From: Coriobacteriaceae bacterium
Lineage (GTDB): Bacteria > Actinomycetota > Coriobacteriia > Coriobacteriales > Coriobacteriaceae
Reading direction: 5' to 3'
DNA: 64,000 nucleotides
Assembly (NCBI GenBank): GCA_025992855.1
Contig: DAJPGB010000001.1
Span: forward strand, 1,674,001 to 1,738,000
Shown: in pieces, positions 25,644-35,056 of the stretch
Position numbering within the stretch: the stretch's first letter is position 1
Layout of the letters: each line of letters starts with the position of its first letter
The notes under the pieces: model-generated
Database searches by the model: none
The model's input: only the letters and a program-made list of their open reading frames with translations
What the model was told of the DNA's origin: nothing
Position numbers and translations under genes: made by a program

Positions 25644-26408
25644 ATGCTGCTACCCGATTCCAAGACCGAGCTCGTCCGCCGTGGCAACAAGGTCGTTTAC
25701 GACCTGGGCGACAAGATCGTCAAGGTCTTTAACGAGACCAAGCCTGTCTCCGACGTGTTCAACGAGGCTTTGAATCTTGCCCGCATCAATGAGTGCGGCA
25801 TCCGCAGCCCCAAGGCTCTCGAGGTTTCCCAGCTCGAGAACGCCAACGGCTGGGCGCTCGTGACCGAGAAGGTTCCGGGCACCACCCTTGCCGAGAAGAT
25901 GACTGCCGAGCCCCAGCGCTTTGGTGAGTACCTCGAGATGTTCGTCGACCTTCAGATTGAAATCCACGGCTACACCTCCCCGCTGCTCAACCGTCAGCGC
26001 GACAAGTTCGCCCGTATGATCGACAGCCTTGATCAGCTCAATGCCACCACGCGCTACAACCTTCAGGAGCGTCTGGACGGCATGACCAAGGAGTTCAAGG
26101 TCTGCCACGGCGACTTCAACCCCTCCAACGTCATCGTCGGCGACGACGGCCAGCTCTATGTGTGCGACTGGGCACACGCCACCCAGGGCTCCCCTGCTGC
26201 CGACGTTGCCACCACCTACCTGCTCTTCGCCCTCAACAGCAAGGACCAGGCTGAGGCCTACCTGGAGCTCTACTGCGACCGCGCCGACATGCCCATGCAG
26301 GTCGTGCGTCAGTGGACGAGCATCGTCGCCGCTTCCGAGCTCGCTCGTAAGCGCAACGTGAACGATGAGTTCCTGAAGAACTGGATCGACGTCGTCGATT
26401 ATCAGTAA
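25644..26408 (+). CDS. APH-fold small-molecule kinase, unknown substrate
   Basis: 254-residue aminoglycoside phosphotransferase-superfamily protein. The catalytic Brenner motif HGDFNPSN (His155, Asp157, Asn162) and metal-binding Asp175 in VCDW are intact, and an N-lobe with a VVYDLGDKIVKVF nucleotide-binding strand is present, so an active kinase is likely. The family includes choline, homoserine, fructosamine and antibiotic kinases; nothing here points to resistance. ATG 25644 with AAAGGA upstream. It lies 88 bases behind adhE and ends at its own terminator. Confidence 0.75.
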   Translation: MLLPDSKTELVRRGNKVVYDLGDKIVKVFNETKPVSDVFNEALNLARINECGIRSPKALEVSQLENANGWALVTEKVPGTTLAEKMTAEPQRFGEYLEMFVDLQIEIHGYTSPLLNRQRDKFARMIDSLDQLNATTRYNLQERLDGMTKEFKVCHGDFNPSNVIVGDDGQLYVCDWAHATQGSPAADVATTYLLFALNSKDQAEAYLELYCDRADMPMQVVRQWTSIVAASELARKRNVNDEFLKNWIDVVDYQ

Positions 26409-26446
26409 TATCTGAGCGATTTATTTCGCATCGGAGGCACAAGGAA

Positions 26447-26484
26447 AAACCCCGCAGCTCATATGGGCTGTGGGGTTTCCTTTT
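26447..26484 (+). terminator. Terminator of the adhE-kinase transcript
   Basis: A 12-bp stem AAACCCCGCAGC/GCTGTGGGGTTT (one G-T pair) followed by CCTTTT. Confidence 0.85.
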
Positions 26485-26504
26485 GGCGATTGAGCACGCC
26501 GACA

Positions 26505-26557
26505 AGATAAAAGGACGGCCCTGCATCTCCCCAATCTGGATAAATGCAAGGCCGTCC
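26505..26557 (-). terminator. Terminator of the pyrH-proS operon
   Basis: GGACGGCC (26513-26520) pairs with GGCCGTCC (26550-26557), extended by TGCAT/ATGCA, followed on the minus strand by TTTTATCTTGT, 31 bases after the proS stop. It faces the plus-strand terminator of the convergent kinase gene. Confidence 0.85.
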
Positions 26558-26587
26558 CACATATCGAACTACAAGCGAAATCGTCGA

Positions 26588-28309
26588 TTAGCGGCGGGCT
26601 GCCTTCACGAGCTCGGCGACCTTGGCGACGACCTCGTCGATCGCCACGTCCTCGCGCTCGCCCGTGGCACGGTCCTTGAGCTCAACGGTGCCATTCTTAA
26701 GGCCGCGCTTGCCCAGAACCACCTGATACGGGAAGCCCATGAGGTCGTTATCGGCAAACTTAAAACCGGGACGCTCATCGCGGTCGTCGACGACGACCTC
26801 GATACCCTCGGCGCACAGGCCATCAACAATCTGCTCGCAGACGGAAGCGCACTCCTCCTTCTTGGGGTCGAGCGGAATCACCGCAACCTCGTACGGGGCA
26901 ACGGAGACCGGCCAGACGATGCCGTGCTCGTCGTTGTGCTGCTCCACGACGGCAGCGAGCGAGCGAGAAACGCCCACGCCGTAGCAACCCATGATAAGCG
27001 GCTTTTCCTTGCCGTCCTCGTCCATAAAGGTGGCACCCATGGCCTCGGAGTACTTGGTGCCCAGCTGGAACACCTGAGAGACCTCGATGCCGCGGGCAGC
27101 AGAGAGCGGCTTGCCGCAGTGCGGGCAGGGATCGCCGGCAACGACGGTGACCAGATCTGCCCACTCATCGACGGTAAAGTCGCGCTCGGGGCAGGCACCG
27201 GTAAAGTGATAATCGACCTCGTTGGCACCGCAGGCCCACTGCTTGGACTCGCGCAGGCTCTCGTCGCACACCAGACGGATGCCCTCGGGCAAGTTAACCG
27301 GTCCGATAAAGCCCTTGTGCAGACCGTAGGTCTGGAGCTCCTCGTCGGTCATCATGCGATAGCCCTTGCCAAAGACGTGCTCGGCCTTGCAGTCATTGAG
27401 CTCGTGGTCGCCCGGGACAATGGCCACGACTGGCTTGCCCTCGGCATCGATCAACGCCAGCGACTTTCGCGTACCGTTCTCGGGGAAGCCAAAGAACTTG
27501 GCAACGGCCTCGATGGTACCCATGCCCGGAGTCTCGACCTTGGTGAGCGTACCGTCGCCGGGACCCTCGGTCACGACGACCTTGGTGCTTGCCGCCTCGT
27601 CATCGGCAGCAAAGCCGCAATCGTCGCAGTAGACCAGCGAAGCCTCGCCGGCGTCGGCCAAAGCCATGTACTCGACGGAGGTATCGCCACCGATCTCGCC
27701 GGAGTCGGCGACAACGGGCAGAGCCTTGATGTAGCAGCGCTCGCAAATGTTGGCATAGGCCTGCTTCATCTTGTCGTACTCCTCCTGCAGGCTCTCCTGC
27801 GTAGCAGAGAAGCTGTAGGCGTCCTTCATGATGAACTCGCGACCGCGCATCAGGCCAAAACGGGGACGGAACTCGTCGCGGAACTTATCCTGGATGTGAT
27901 AGAGGTTCACTGGCAGCTGCTTGTAGGAACGCAACTCATTGCGCACCAGGGCAGTCACAGTCTCCTCGTGCGTGGGTCCGAGCACAAACTCGCGGCCGTG
28001 GCGGTCATCAAAGCGCACAAGCTCCTTGCCATAGGCATCGATACGGCCGGACTCACGCCACAGCTCGGCATCGACCATGATGGGCATCATAAGCTCCTGG
28101 GCGCCGGCAGCGTCCATCTCGTCGCGCACGATGTTCTCAATCTTGCGGATCGAGCGCCAAGCAAGCGGCAGATAGGAATACAGGCCGGCGGCCTCCTTGC
28201 GGATCATGCCGGCACGGAGCAACAGGCGGTGGCTGGCGAGCTCAGCGTCCGCCGGATCCTCTTTAAGCGTCGGCGCATAGAGCTTAGACATATACATTGC
28301 TCGAGTCAT
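26588..28309 (-). CDS. proS: Prolyl-tRNA synthetase, bacterial type
   Basis: Class II aminoacyl-tRNA synthetase charging tRNA-Pro. 573 residues: class II motifs (GPTHEETVTALVRNELRSYK; RDEFRPRFGLMRGREFIMKDAYSF), the bacterial INS editing domain (about 235-395), and the C-terminal anticodon-binding domain. ATG 28309 with AGGAG 6 bases upstream, formed at the ispG end. Last gene of the operon. Confidence 0.96.
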   Translation of the reverse strand: MTRAMYMSKLYAPTLKEDPADAELASHRLLLRAGMIRKEAAGLYSYLPLAWRSIRKIENIVRDEMDAAGAQELMMPIMVDAELWRESGRIDAYGKELVRFDDRHGREFVLGPTHEETVTALVRNELRSYKQLPVNLYHIQDKFRDEFRPRFGLMRGREFIMKDAYSFSATQESLQEEYDKMKQAYANICERCYIKALPVVADSGEIGGDTSVEYMALADAGEASLVYCDDCGFAADDEAASTKVVVTEGPGDGTLTKVETPGMGTIEAVAKFFGFPENGTRKSLALIDAEGKPVVAIVPGDHELNDCKAEHVFGKGYRMMTDEELQTYGLHKGFIGPVNLPEGIRLVCDESLRESKQWACGANEVDYHFTGACPERDFTVDEWADLVTVVAGDPCPHCGKPLSAARGIEVSQVFQLGTKYSEAMGATFMDEDGKEKPLIMGCYGVGVSRSLAAVVEQHNDEHGIVWPVSVAPYEVAVIPLDPKKEECASVCEQIVDGLCAEGIEVVVDDRDERPGFKFADNDLMGFPYQVVLGKRGLKNGTVELKDRATGEREDVAIDEVVAKVAELVKAARR

Positions 28310-29392
28310 TTACTTCTCCTCAATAAGCTTGTCGACCTCGGCCATAAGCGCGTCGACAATTTGGTCCTCAGCTACTTTACCAATGATCTGGCCATGCGAA
28401 AAGAGCAAGGCCTGACCACGTCCGCAAGCAACGCCCAGGTCGGCATCAGAAGCCTCACCGGGGCCATTAACGGCACATCCCATGACGGCAATCGAAAGCG
28501 GCGCGGCATAGTTCTTAAGCCGCTCGGTTACTTCCTCGGCGATGGGAATCAGGTTAACCTGGCAGCGGGCGCACGTGGGGCAAGAGACAATCTCGGGACC
28601 ACGGCGACGCAGGCCCAGTGACTGCAAAATTCCCCAGGCGACCGGCGGCTCCTCAACCGGATCGGCCGTGAGCGACACACGCATGGTGTCGCCGATGCCT
28701 TCGGAAAGCAAGATACCCAAGCCTACAGAGCTCTTGATGGTGCCCTGAAGCTTGGTCCCCGCCTCCGTCACGCCCAGGTGGAGCGGAACATGCGGTATCT
28801 CGCGCGACAGGGCGCGATAGGTATCAAGCGTCGTCTGTACGCTATGGGCCTTGGCGGATAGCACGATGTTGGTAAACCCACGGTCCTCAAAGTGCCGCAC
28901 AAAGCGCTCGCTCGACATCACGAGCTTTTCGGGCTGCGTGAGGTCGTCGCGCTCGGCAATATCTTGCTCAAGCGAGCCCGCGTTCACGCCAATGCGAATC
29001 GCGCAGCCCGCGGCACCCGCGGCATCGATGACAGCGTCAACCTTGGCCCAATCGCCGATATTGCCGGGGTTGATGCGCAGCTTGGAGGCACCAGCCTCGA
29101 CAGCGCCAATGGCGAGCTTATGGTTAAAGTGGATATCGGCGACAATCGGCACCGGAGACTCGGAACAAATCGTGCGAAAGCCCTCGAGCGCAGCCTCGGT
29201 AGGCACGCTCACGCGCACGATATCGCAGCCAGCCTGCGCCAACGCGCACACTTGCGCAAGCGTTGCCTGGGCATCAGCGGTATCGGTGCAGGTCATAGAC
29301 TGAACCACGACCGGAGCGCCACCACCGATCTGCACGCCGCCCACATGCACGGGGCGCGTCAACTCGCGAGGCAAAGGATGGGATAAAGACAA
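28310..29392 (-). CDS. ispG: 4-hydroxy-3-methylbut-2-enyl diphosphate synthase IspG
   Basis: 4Fe-4S enzyme of the MEP isoprenoid pathway acting on MEcPP. About 360 residues; TIM-barrel motifs VQSMTCTDT and LRINPGNIG, and cluster cysteines in SCPTCARC and GCAVNGPGE. The start is uncertain: a TTG at 29392 has AGGGGAG 8 bases upstream within the rseP end, whereas a GTG at 29401 sits directly on that site. The longer frame overlaps rseP and is unlikely. Runs with dxr in the same operon. Confidence 0.92.
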   Translation of the reverse strand: MSLSHPLPRELTRPVHVGGVQIGGGAPVVVQSMTCTDTADAQATLAQVCALAQAGCDIVRVSVPTEAALEGFRTICSESPVPIVADIHFNHKLAIGAVEAGASKLRINPGNIGDWAKVDAVIDAAGAAGCAIRIGVNAGSLEQDIAERDDLTQPEKLVMSSERFVRHFEDRGFTNIVLSAKAHSVQTTLDTYRALSREIPHVPLHLGVTEAGTKLQGTIKSSVGLGILLSEGIGDTMRVSLTADPVEEPPVAWGILQSLGLRRRGPEIVSCPTCARCQVNLIPIAEEVTERLKNYAAPLSIAVMGCAVNGPGEASDADLGVACGRGQALLFSHGQIIGKVAEDQIVDALMAEVDKLIEEK

Positions 29393-29405
29393 TCCAAACA
29401 CTCCC

Positions 29406-30767
29406 CTACAGAATAAATCGAAGGATGTCGGAACGAAGCATATAGACAAACAGAAGCGCAAAGAGCGCGATGCCCACATAGCTCACAATCGTCTGGACCT
29501 TGAGTGGCAGCTCGCGGCCCGCAATCTTTTGAATGATCTCGATGACCAGCTTGCCGCCATCGAGTGGTGGGATGGGCAGCAGGTTCATAAAGCCAAGCGA
29601 GAACGAAATGAGGGCGGCAAACGAAAGGAACGCGGCAGGGCCGGCAGCAGCAGCCTGTGAGGACATAACGCTAATACCCACGACCGAAGAAGACTGATCG
29701 AGAATCTCCATCGTATGCTGCGGCTGGAGCAGGCGCATCACGCCCTCCGCTGTCTGCACGACGTAGGAGAACGACAGGCGAGCCGACGTGATGGGGTCTA
29801 AACGGACCACCTGCGTAGAGGCATACACACCTAGGCGCTCGTCCTCTTTGAGCGCAACCGTGGTCGAATGCTGCTTGCCGTCACGCTCGTACTCGATGGC
29901 GATATCGTCCTTACCGGCAGCCTTGCCGATGGCATCGTAAACGTCAATCCAGGTAGAGCACGATACTCCGTCAACCGAAAGAATCGCGTCACCGCCCTCG
30001 ATACCCGCTTTGGCGGCAATAGACCCCTCGTCAACCTGACCGATCACGTTGGTATCCATCGGCACGGTGACACCCGCAATGGAATAGATGCTCATAAGGA
30101 GCAAAAAACCCGTCAAGATATTGACGATAATGCCCGCGAGCAGCATAAAGGCGCGCTTGAGAAAGCCTTGGCCAAGATAGGTGTGCGAGCGCTCTTGCGC
30201 AAGGAACTCGGCCTCGCCGCACGGCAGCTCCCACACATCGCCCTCGGCAGTCGCATGTTCGCGATCGAAACGGCGACCATCAAAGGTGGTATAGCCTGCC
30301 GTGTCTCGCGGCAACGTCTGATATTTGGTGGGATAGTAGCTCGGCGAGGGCTTCTCCCCTTCCTCATACCAGGGCGCGATGGAGCCCCAGCCCAGCAAAA
30401 GGGCGCATGCCTCGAGCACATCCTCCTCGGAAAGCTCGAGCTCGACAGCAAGGTCGGCCACGGTCACGCGACCATGACGATAGATAGCCGCGAGCACGCG
30501 ATCGGCGCACGAGACATCGGTCGGATCCATACCGCAGATGGCAGCGTAGCCACCCAGCAGCAGCGGGGTCACGCCAAACTTGGTTCCAATGCGACGCGAC
30601 GTGTAATGGATGTCAAAGCGGCACGGCAGACCCAAAAAGAACTCGGTCACACGGACGCCGCAGGCACGCGCCGCCAAAAAGTGGCCGCCCTCGTGCAAAA
30701 ACACGAGGACGGAAAGCATCAGCAGGCCCCAAAAGACCGATGAGAGAACGCTCAGAACAGTATCCAT
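29406..30767 (-). CDS. rseP: Site-2 protease RseP with a winged-helix-like insertion
   Basis: Intramembrane zinc metalloprotease (M50) that cleaves membrane-bound regulators and signal-peptide remnants. 453 residues: HEGGH at 25-29 in the first membrane helix, a PDZ domain (about 236-310), and the LDG motif in LLPIPPLDGGK near the C-terminus. Odd: residues about 84-192, between GGYAAICGMDP and the second membrane helix, form an insertion whose first part (DRVLAAIYRHGRVTVADLAV onward) looks like a winged helix. ATG 30767 fits family N-termini; the frame also has a TTG five codons upstream. Neighbours are dxr and ispG. Confidence 0.9.
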   Translation of the reverse strand: MDTVLSVLSSVFWGLLMLSVLVFLHEGGHFLAARACGVRVTEFFLGLPCRFDIHYTSRRIGTKFGVTPLLLGGYAAICGMDPTDVSCADRVLAAIYRHGRVTVADLAVELELSEEDVLEACALLLGWGSIAPWYEEGEKPSPSYYPTKYQTLPRDTAGYTTFDGRRFDREHATAEGDVWELPCGEAEFLAQERSHTYLGQGFLKRAFMLLAGIIVNILTGFLLLMSIYSIAGVTVPMDTNVIGQVDEGSIAAKAGIEGGDAILSVDGVSCSTWIDVYDAIGKAAGKDDIAIEYERDGKQHSTTVALKEDERLGVYASTQVVRLDPITSARLSFSYVVQTAEGVMRLLQPQHTMEILDQSSSVVGISVMSSQAAAAGPAAFLSFAALISFSLGFMNLLPIPPLDGGKLVIEIIQKIAGRELPLKVQTIVSYVGIALFALLFVYMLRSDILRFIL

Positions 30768-30792
30768 AAAACGAAAAAGCAATCCTTATGGG

Positions 30793-31980
30793 TTAGGAAC
30801 GGGTTGCGGCGAGCGCCTGCGCAGCCTTTTCACGCGCCCACGCATCGATGTCGCGAAGCTGCTCAAACGAATCGACCGCCTGCATATCGTGGGCGTCCAT
30901 GCAGGATTCCACAATGCGATCGATATCGGTAAAGCTGCAGCCATCGTGCAGGAAGGCATCGACGGCAACCTCGTTGGCGGCATTGAGCACGCACGGCATG
31001 GTGCCACCCGTCTTGCCGGCACGCTCGGCCAATGCCAGACAGCGGAAGGTATCCATGTCGGCAGCATCAAACGTGAGCTGCCCCAGCTCGCGGAAATCGA
31101 TACGAGGCGCCGGGGTATCCCAACGCTCGGGATACGAGAACGCGAACTGGATGGGAATACGCATGTCGGATGCACCGAGATGCGCCATCACGGAGCCGTC
31201 GGCGAACTCGACCATAGAGTGAATCTTGGACTGACGCTGCACGACCACGTTAATGAAATCGAGGTCGCAGTTAAACAGATGCATGGCCTCAATGCGCTCC
31301 AGGCCCTTGTTCATGAGGGTGGCGGAGTCAATGGTGATCTTGGCACCCATGGCCCACGTGGGATGCGCGAGGGCATCGGCACGCGTCACGCGATCGAGCT
31401 CGTCGCGCGTGCGGCCAAAGAACGGACCGCCCGAGCAGGTGAGCCAAATGCAGTGGGCCTCGCGCGGGTTCTCCCCCAGATAGCACTGGTAGATGGCGGA
31501 ATGCTCAGAGTCGACCGGAATAAGCTGGCCCGGTTGTGCCAACGGCATAAGCAAGTCGCCACCGACGACGAGGGACTCCTTGTTGGCAAGGGCAAGGCGC
31601 TTATTCGAGGTCAAGGCCGCATGGCTCGCCTCGAGACCGGCGGCGCCCACAATAGCGACGAGCACGCAGTCGACATCGTCGCGACGCGCGAGCTCGCAAA
31701 CCGCCTGCGCGCCAACGCCGAGCTTCGTTCCCTCGGGCAACTCCTGCAGCACGGCGTCATCGCCATGAGCGGCATCGGCCACGGCAACCGCCGGAACCGA
31801 GAACTCACGGGCAGCGGCAACGAGCTCGGAGGTACTGGAGTTAACGGACAGCGCCGTCACCTGCAGGCGATCGGCTTGCTGGCGGCACACATCGAGCGCC
31901 TGGGTGCCGATAGAGCCTGTACAGCCCAGGATGGCAACGCGGAGACGTCCATCGGAGCCATACGTCGTCTGGAAGGACAT
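30793..31980 (-). CDS. dxr: 1-deoxy-D-xylulose 5-phosphate reductoisomerase
   Basis: Second step of the MEP pathway, NADPH- and metal-dependent (DXP to MEP). 395 residues: the nucleotide-binding ILGCTGSIGTQAL, LANKESLVVGG, substrate-binding VDSEHSAIYQ, and TCSGGPF. The ATG at 31980 overlaps the cdsA stop by one base (TAATG). Confidence 0.96.
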   Translation of the reverse strand: MSFQTTYGSDGRLRVAILGCTGSIGTQALDVCRQQADRLQVTALSVNSSTSELVAAAREFSVPAVAVADAAHGDDAVLQELPEGTKLGVGAQAVCELARRDDVDCVLVAIVGAAGLEASHAALTSNKRLALANKESLVVGGDLLMPLAQPGQLIPVDSEHSAIYQCYLGENPREAHCIWLTCSGGPFFGRTRDELDRVTRADALAHPTWAMGAKITIDSATLMNKGLERIEAMHLFNCDLDFINVVVQRQSKIHSMVEFADGSVMAHLGASDMRIPIQFAFSYPERWDTPAPRIDFRELGQLTFDAADMDTFRCLALAERAGKTGGTMPCVLNAANEVAVDAFLHDGCSFTDIDRIVESCMDAHDMQAVDSFEQLRDIDAWAREKAAQALAATRS

Positions 31981-32879
31981 TACAGCACGCCTCCGATCAT
32001 CAGCAACAGCTGCGCGGTGATGCAGCCGAAGATAAGCGAATCGCTACGATCGAGCATGCCGCCGTGGCCCGGGATAAGGTTGCCGGAATCCTTGACGCCC
32101 ACACCGCGCTTGATGCGCGACTCGATAAGGTCGCCGATAACGCCCAGAATGGACACGACCACGCCGCACAGCAGCGCATAGGACAGGCTGAGCTTGTAGA
32201 AGTGCGTCGCCCACAGGATGAGCCAAATCAAAACCGAGCCCAGGATGCCGCCGACAAACCCCTCCCAGCTCTTTTTGGGAGAAATCTTAGGAACCATCTT
32301 GTGCTTGCCGATACGGCTGCCCACGATGTAGGCAAACGAATCGGAGACCCAAAGGGACGCGCAAACGCCCACTGAAAGCAGGGCACCGGCAAAACCGGGC
32401 ACGGCATCGCGCAGCAGCACGATAGCCGACAGCATAAAGCCAGTGTAGATGGGACCCATGAGCGTCACTGCCACATCAGAGATGCGGGTACGCGGCGACC
32501 AGACATACCAAATGCCCACAGCGAGCATCAGGGCAAAAAGCAGGGCATTCAGCAACATCGAATCGCCCAACGCCGACAGCGGAAAGAGTACGGCGGCAGC
32601 GATACCCATGCGCTCGTTAGCCATCTTGCCATCGAGCCTTGTCATACGGAAAAACTCATAGCAGCACAGACCGCTCATGACAGAAACAAAGATGGCCGTG
32701 GGCACGATACCCAAAACCAGGCACAGGATAAAGACAACGGCGTAGACGATACCGGCGGCGGCACGGGTAATAAAGCCCGCCAGCCACGAACCGGTGCCGC
32801 TCTTCGCTGCAGGCGCTCCCGCAGTGGCAGCTTTGCGCGCAGGCGTCTTGGGAGCAGATGCCTTGGGACGATCGGACAC
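31980..32879 (-). CDS. cdsA: Phosphatidate cytidylyltransferase
   Basis: Integral membrane enzyme making CDP-diacylglycerol for phospholipid synthesis. 299 residues: a charged Ala/Pro/Lys-rich N-terminal tail (about 1-30), about eight membrane helices, and the CTP-transferase signature GDLIESRIKRGVGVKDSGNL followed by PGHGGMLDRSDS. GTG 32879 with GGAGG 7 bases upstream. Confidence 0.95.
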   Translation of the reverse strand: MSDRPKASAPKTPARKAATAGAPAAKSGTGSWLAGFITRAAAGIVYAVVFILCLVLGIVPTAIFVSVMSGLCCYEFFRMTRLDGKMANERMGIAAAVLFPLSALGDSMLLNALLFALMLAVGIWYVWSPRTRISDVAVTLMGPIYTGFMLSAIVLLRDAVPGFAGALLSVGVCASLWVSDSFAYIVGSRIGKHKMVPKISPKKSWEGFVGGILGSVLIWLILWATHFYKLSLSYALLCGVVVSILGVIGDLIESRIKRGVGVKDSGNLIPGHGGMLDRSDSLIFGCITAQLLLMIGGVL

Positions 32880-32881
32880 GA

Positions 32882-33676
32882 TTAAGCCTCCTCGGTCTTG
32901 CTCAGTCCACCAAACCTACGGTCACGGCCCTGATAGGCCAAAATGGCGTCGACAAGGCCCCAACGATCAAAGTCGGGCCAATAGGTATCGGTGACGTAGA
33001 ATTCGGAATAAGCCACCTGCCACAGCAGATAGTTCGAAAGGCGCAGCTCACCAGAGGTGCGAATCACAAGCTCAGGATCGGGAAGGCCGGCAGTATAGAG
33101 GTGGGAAGCCACCATGTCGTCATCAATTGCGGCAGGATCGATCTTACCGGCGGCAGCGTCGAGTGCAATCTGACGGACAGCGCGGGTAATCTCGGCACGC
33201 GCGCCGTAGTTGACGGCAAGCGCCAGCGTCATACCGGTGTGATCGGCGCACTCGGCAAGACCGCGTTCAAAAACGTCGCGGGTCTTCTTGGGCAGTGCGG
33301 AAATGTCACCCAAAAAAACAACGCGCACGTTTTCGCGCTTCAGAAGAGGCAGCTCGTCGATAAACGTCTTGGCAAACAGATGCATCAAGACGTTGACCTC
33401 ATGCTGCGGACGGTTCCAGTTTTCGGTAGAAAACGCATAGGCAGAAAGCACGTCGACGCCCAGGCGCACGCAGGCGGTAATGATCTCGCGAAGGGAGACG
33501 ATACCCGCCTTGTGGCCCTCAGTGCGCGCAAGACCGCGCGACGTGGCCCAACGACCGTTGCCGTCCATGATGCACGAGATATGGTGCGGAATGTTATTGA
33601 GGTCAAGGTCGGAAAAACCGACGCCCGCAGGGGCGTCGGCAAAGTACTCGACCAGTTTATGCTCGTCGTATTGCAC
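32882..33676 (-). CDS. uppS: Undecaprenyl diphosphate synthase (cis-prenyltransferase)
   Basis: Builds the C55 lipid carrier for the cell wall from IPP and FPP. 264 residues: catalytic Asp38 in SCIMDGNGRWA, then YAFSTENWNRP and C-terminal DPELVIRTSGELRLSNYLLWQ. GTG 33676 with GGAG 7 bases upstream in the frr end. Confidence 0.95.
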   Translation of the reverse strand: MQYDEHKLVEYFADAPAGVGFSDLDLNNIPHHISCIMDGNGRWATSRGLARTEGHKAGIVSLREIITACVRLGVDVLSAYAFSTENWNRPQHEVNVLMHLFAKTFIDELPLLKRENVRVVFLGDISALPKKTRDVFERGLAECADHTGMTLALAVNYGARAEITRAVRQIALDAAAGKIDPAAIDDDMVASHLYTAGLPDPELVIRTSGELRLSNYLLWQVAYSEFYVTDTYWPDFDRWGLVDAILAYQGRDRRFGGLSKTEEA

Positions 33677-33677
33677 C

Positions 33678-34214
33678 TTAGATCTCCATGACCTCGGCTT
33701 CTTTTTCCTTCAGAAGCTCCTCGACCTTGGCGACATACTCATCGGTGTGCTTCTGGACCTTGGCCTGCTCGCGACGGACATCGTCCTCGGTGAGCTCCTC
33801 ATCGCGCTCGAGCTTGTTGTTAAAGTCGCGACGGATGTTACGGATAGACACCTTGGCCTGCTCGGCGTACTCGCGGCACTCCTTGACGAGCTCGCGACGG
33901 CGCTCCTCAGTGGGAGCCGGGAACGGAAGACGAACGACGGTGCCATCGGAGTTGGGGGTAATACCCAGATCGGAAGCGCCGATGGCCTTGACGATAGCGT
34001 TGATGAGGGCCTTGTCCCACGGCTCGATGAGCAGCATGTGAGCCTCGGGGGTCTTGACGGCGGCAACCTGCGTGACCGGCGTGGGGACACCGTAATAATC
34101 GACGGTGATGTCGGACAGAATGTTGGCGTTGGCGCGACCGGTACGGACCTTGGAGAAGTTATGCTTGAGGGACTCGAGCGACTTGTCCATATGGGCGGTG
34201 ATGTTCTCTGCCAT
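33678..34214 (-). CDS. frr: Ribosome recycling factor
   Basis: tRNA-mimicking factor that splits post-termination ribosomes with EF-G. 178 residues, with the conserved TGRANANIL and the C-terminal coiled-coil (IRNIRRDFNNKLERDEELT). ATG 34214 with AGGAGG 7 bases upstream; two-base gap to pyrH. Confidence 0.96.
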   Translation of the reverse strand: MAENITAHMDKSLESLKHNFSKVRTGRANANILSDITVDYYGVPTPVTQVAAVKTPEAHMLLIEPWDKALINAIVKAIGASDLGITPNSDGTVVRLPFPAPTEERRRELVKECREYAEQAKVSIRNIRRDFNNKLERDEELTEDDVRREQAKVQKHTDEYVAKVEELLKEKEAEVMEI

Positions 34215-34216
34215 GC

Positions 34217-34939
34217 TTAATCCTCCTGATAGACGAGCGTGCCGACGGGCTCACCCGCGAGCGCGCGTTTGACGGTGTCCTCGCCATCGATGTTGAGGAC
34301 CAAAATAGGCATACGGTTATCCTGGCACAGGGCCGTAGCTGTGGAATCCATAACCTGCAGGCCGCGAACGAGAACCTCGTGATAGGTAATCTTGTCAAAA
34401 CGGACGGCATCGGCGCACTTGACGGGATCCTTGTCGTAGATGCCGTCAACCTTGGTGGCTTTAATCAGAATCTCGGCGCCGATCTCGCACGCACGAAGAG
34501 CCGCGGCGGTGTCGGTCGTAAAGTACGGATTACCCGAACCGGCGGCAAAAATAACAACGTTGCCCTTGGAAAGGTGGTTGATAGCGCGACGGCGAATATA
34601 GGGCTCGCAGATCTCGTTCATCTGGATAGCGCTCATCACGCGGCAGGGAACATCGTTATGCTCGAAGGCATCCTGCAGGGCGAGCGCGTTCATAACGGTT
34701 GCCAGCATGCCCATGTAGTCGGCCTGAGCACGCTCCATGCCACCGGCAGCGCCTGCCATGCCGCGGAAAATATTGCCGCCGCCGACAACGACGCCGACCT
34801 CATGGCCAACGGCGAGCAGCTCCTTGACCTGCTTGGCAAGATGGTCGGTAACCTTGGGGTCAATGCCATATTGGCCGTCGCCCATCAGTGCTTCGCCGGA
34901 AAGCTTAAGAAGCACGCGTTTATATCGGATGTCGGACAA
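34217..34939 (-). CDS. pyrH: UMP kinase
   Basis: Hexameric UMP kinase of the amino-acid-kinase fold, making UDP. 240 residues with LLKLSGEAL, VVVGGGNIFRG and TTDTAAALRA. TTG start at 34939 with GGAGG 6 bases upstream. First gene of the pyrH-proS operon, just after the tsf terminator; links to the pyr operon product UMP. Confidence 0.95.
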   Translation of the reverse strand: MSDIRYKRVLLKLSGEALMGDGQYGIDPKVTDHLAKQVKELLAVGHEVGVVVGGGNIFRGMAGAAGGMERAQADYMGMLATVMNALALQDAFEHNDVPCRVMSAIQMNEICEPYIRRRAINHLSKGNVVIFAAGSGNPYFTTDTAAALRACEIGAEILIKATKVDGIYDKDPVKCADAVRFDKITYHEVLVRGLQVMDSTATALCQDNRMPILVLNIDGEDTVKRALAGEPVGTLVYQED

Positions 34940-34998
34940 AGCGATCCTCCTTTAATTAGACTCTCAATATGATATCAAAGGCTCTGATAAGAGCCATG

Positions 34999-35033
34999 AA
35001 AAAGCAGGCTGTGAGTAAAACCCACAGCCTGCT
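34999..35033 (-). terminator. Terminator of rpsB-tsf
   Basis: An 11-bp stem AGCAGGCTGTG/CACAGCCTGCT and five T on the minus strand, about 23 bases after the tsf stop. A smaller GGCTCT/AGAGCC hairpin (34980-34995) follows, before pyrH. Confidence 0.92.
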
Positions 35034-35056
35034 CATTACCAGCTACAAGAGCTTAT

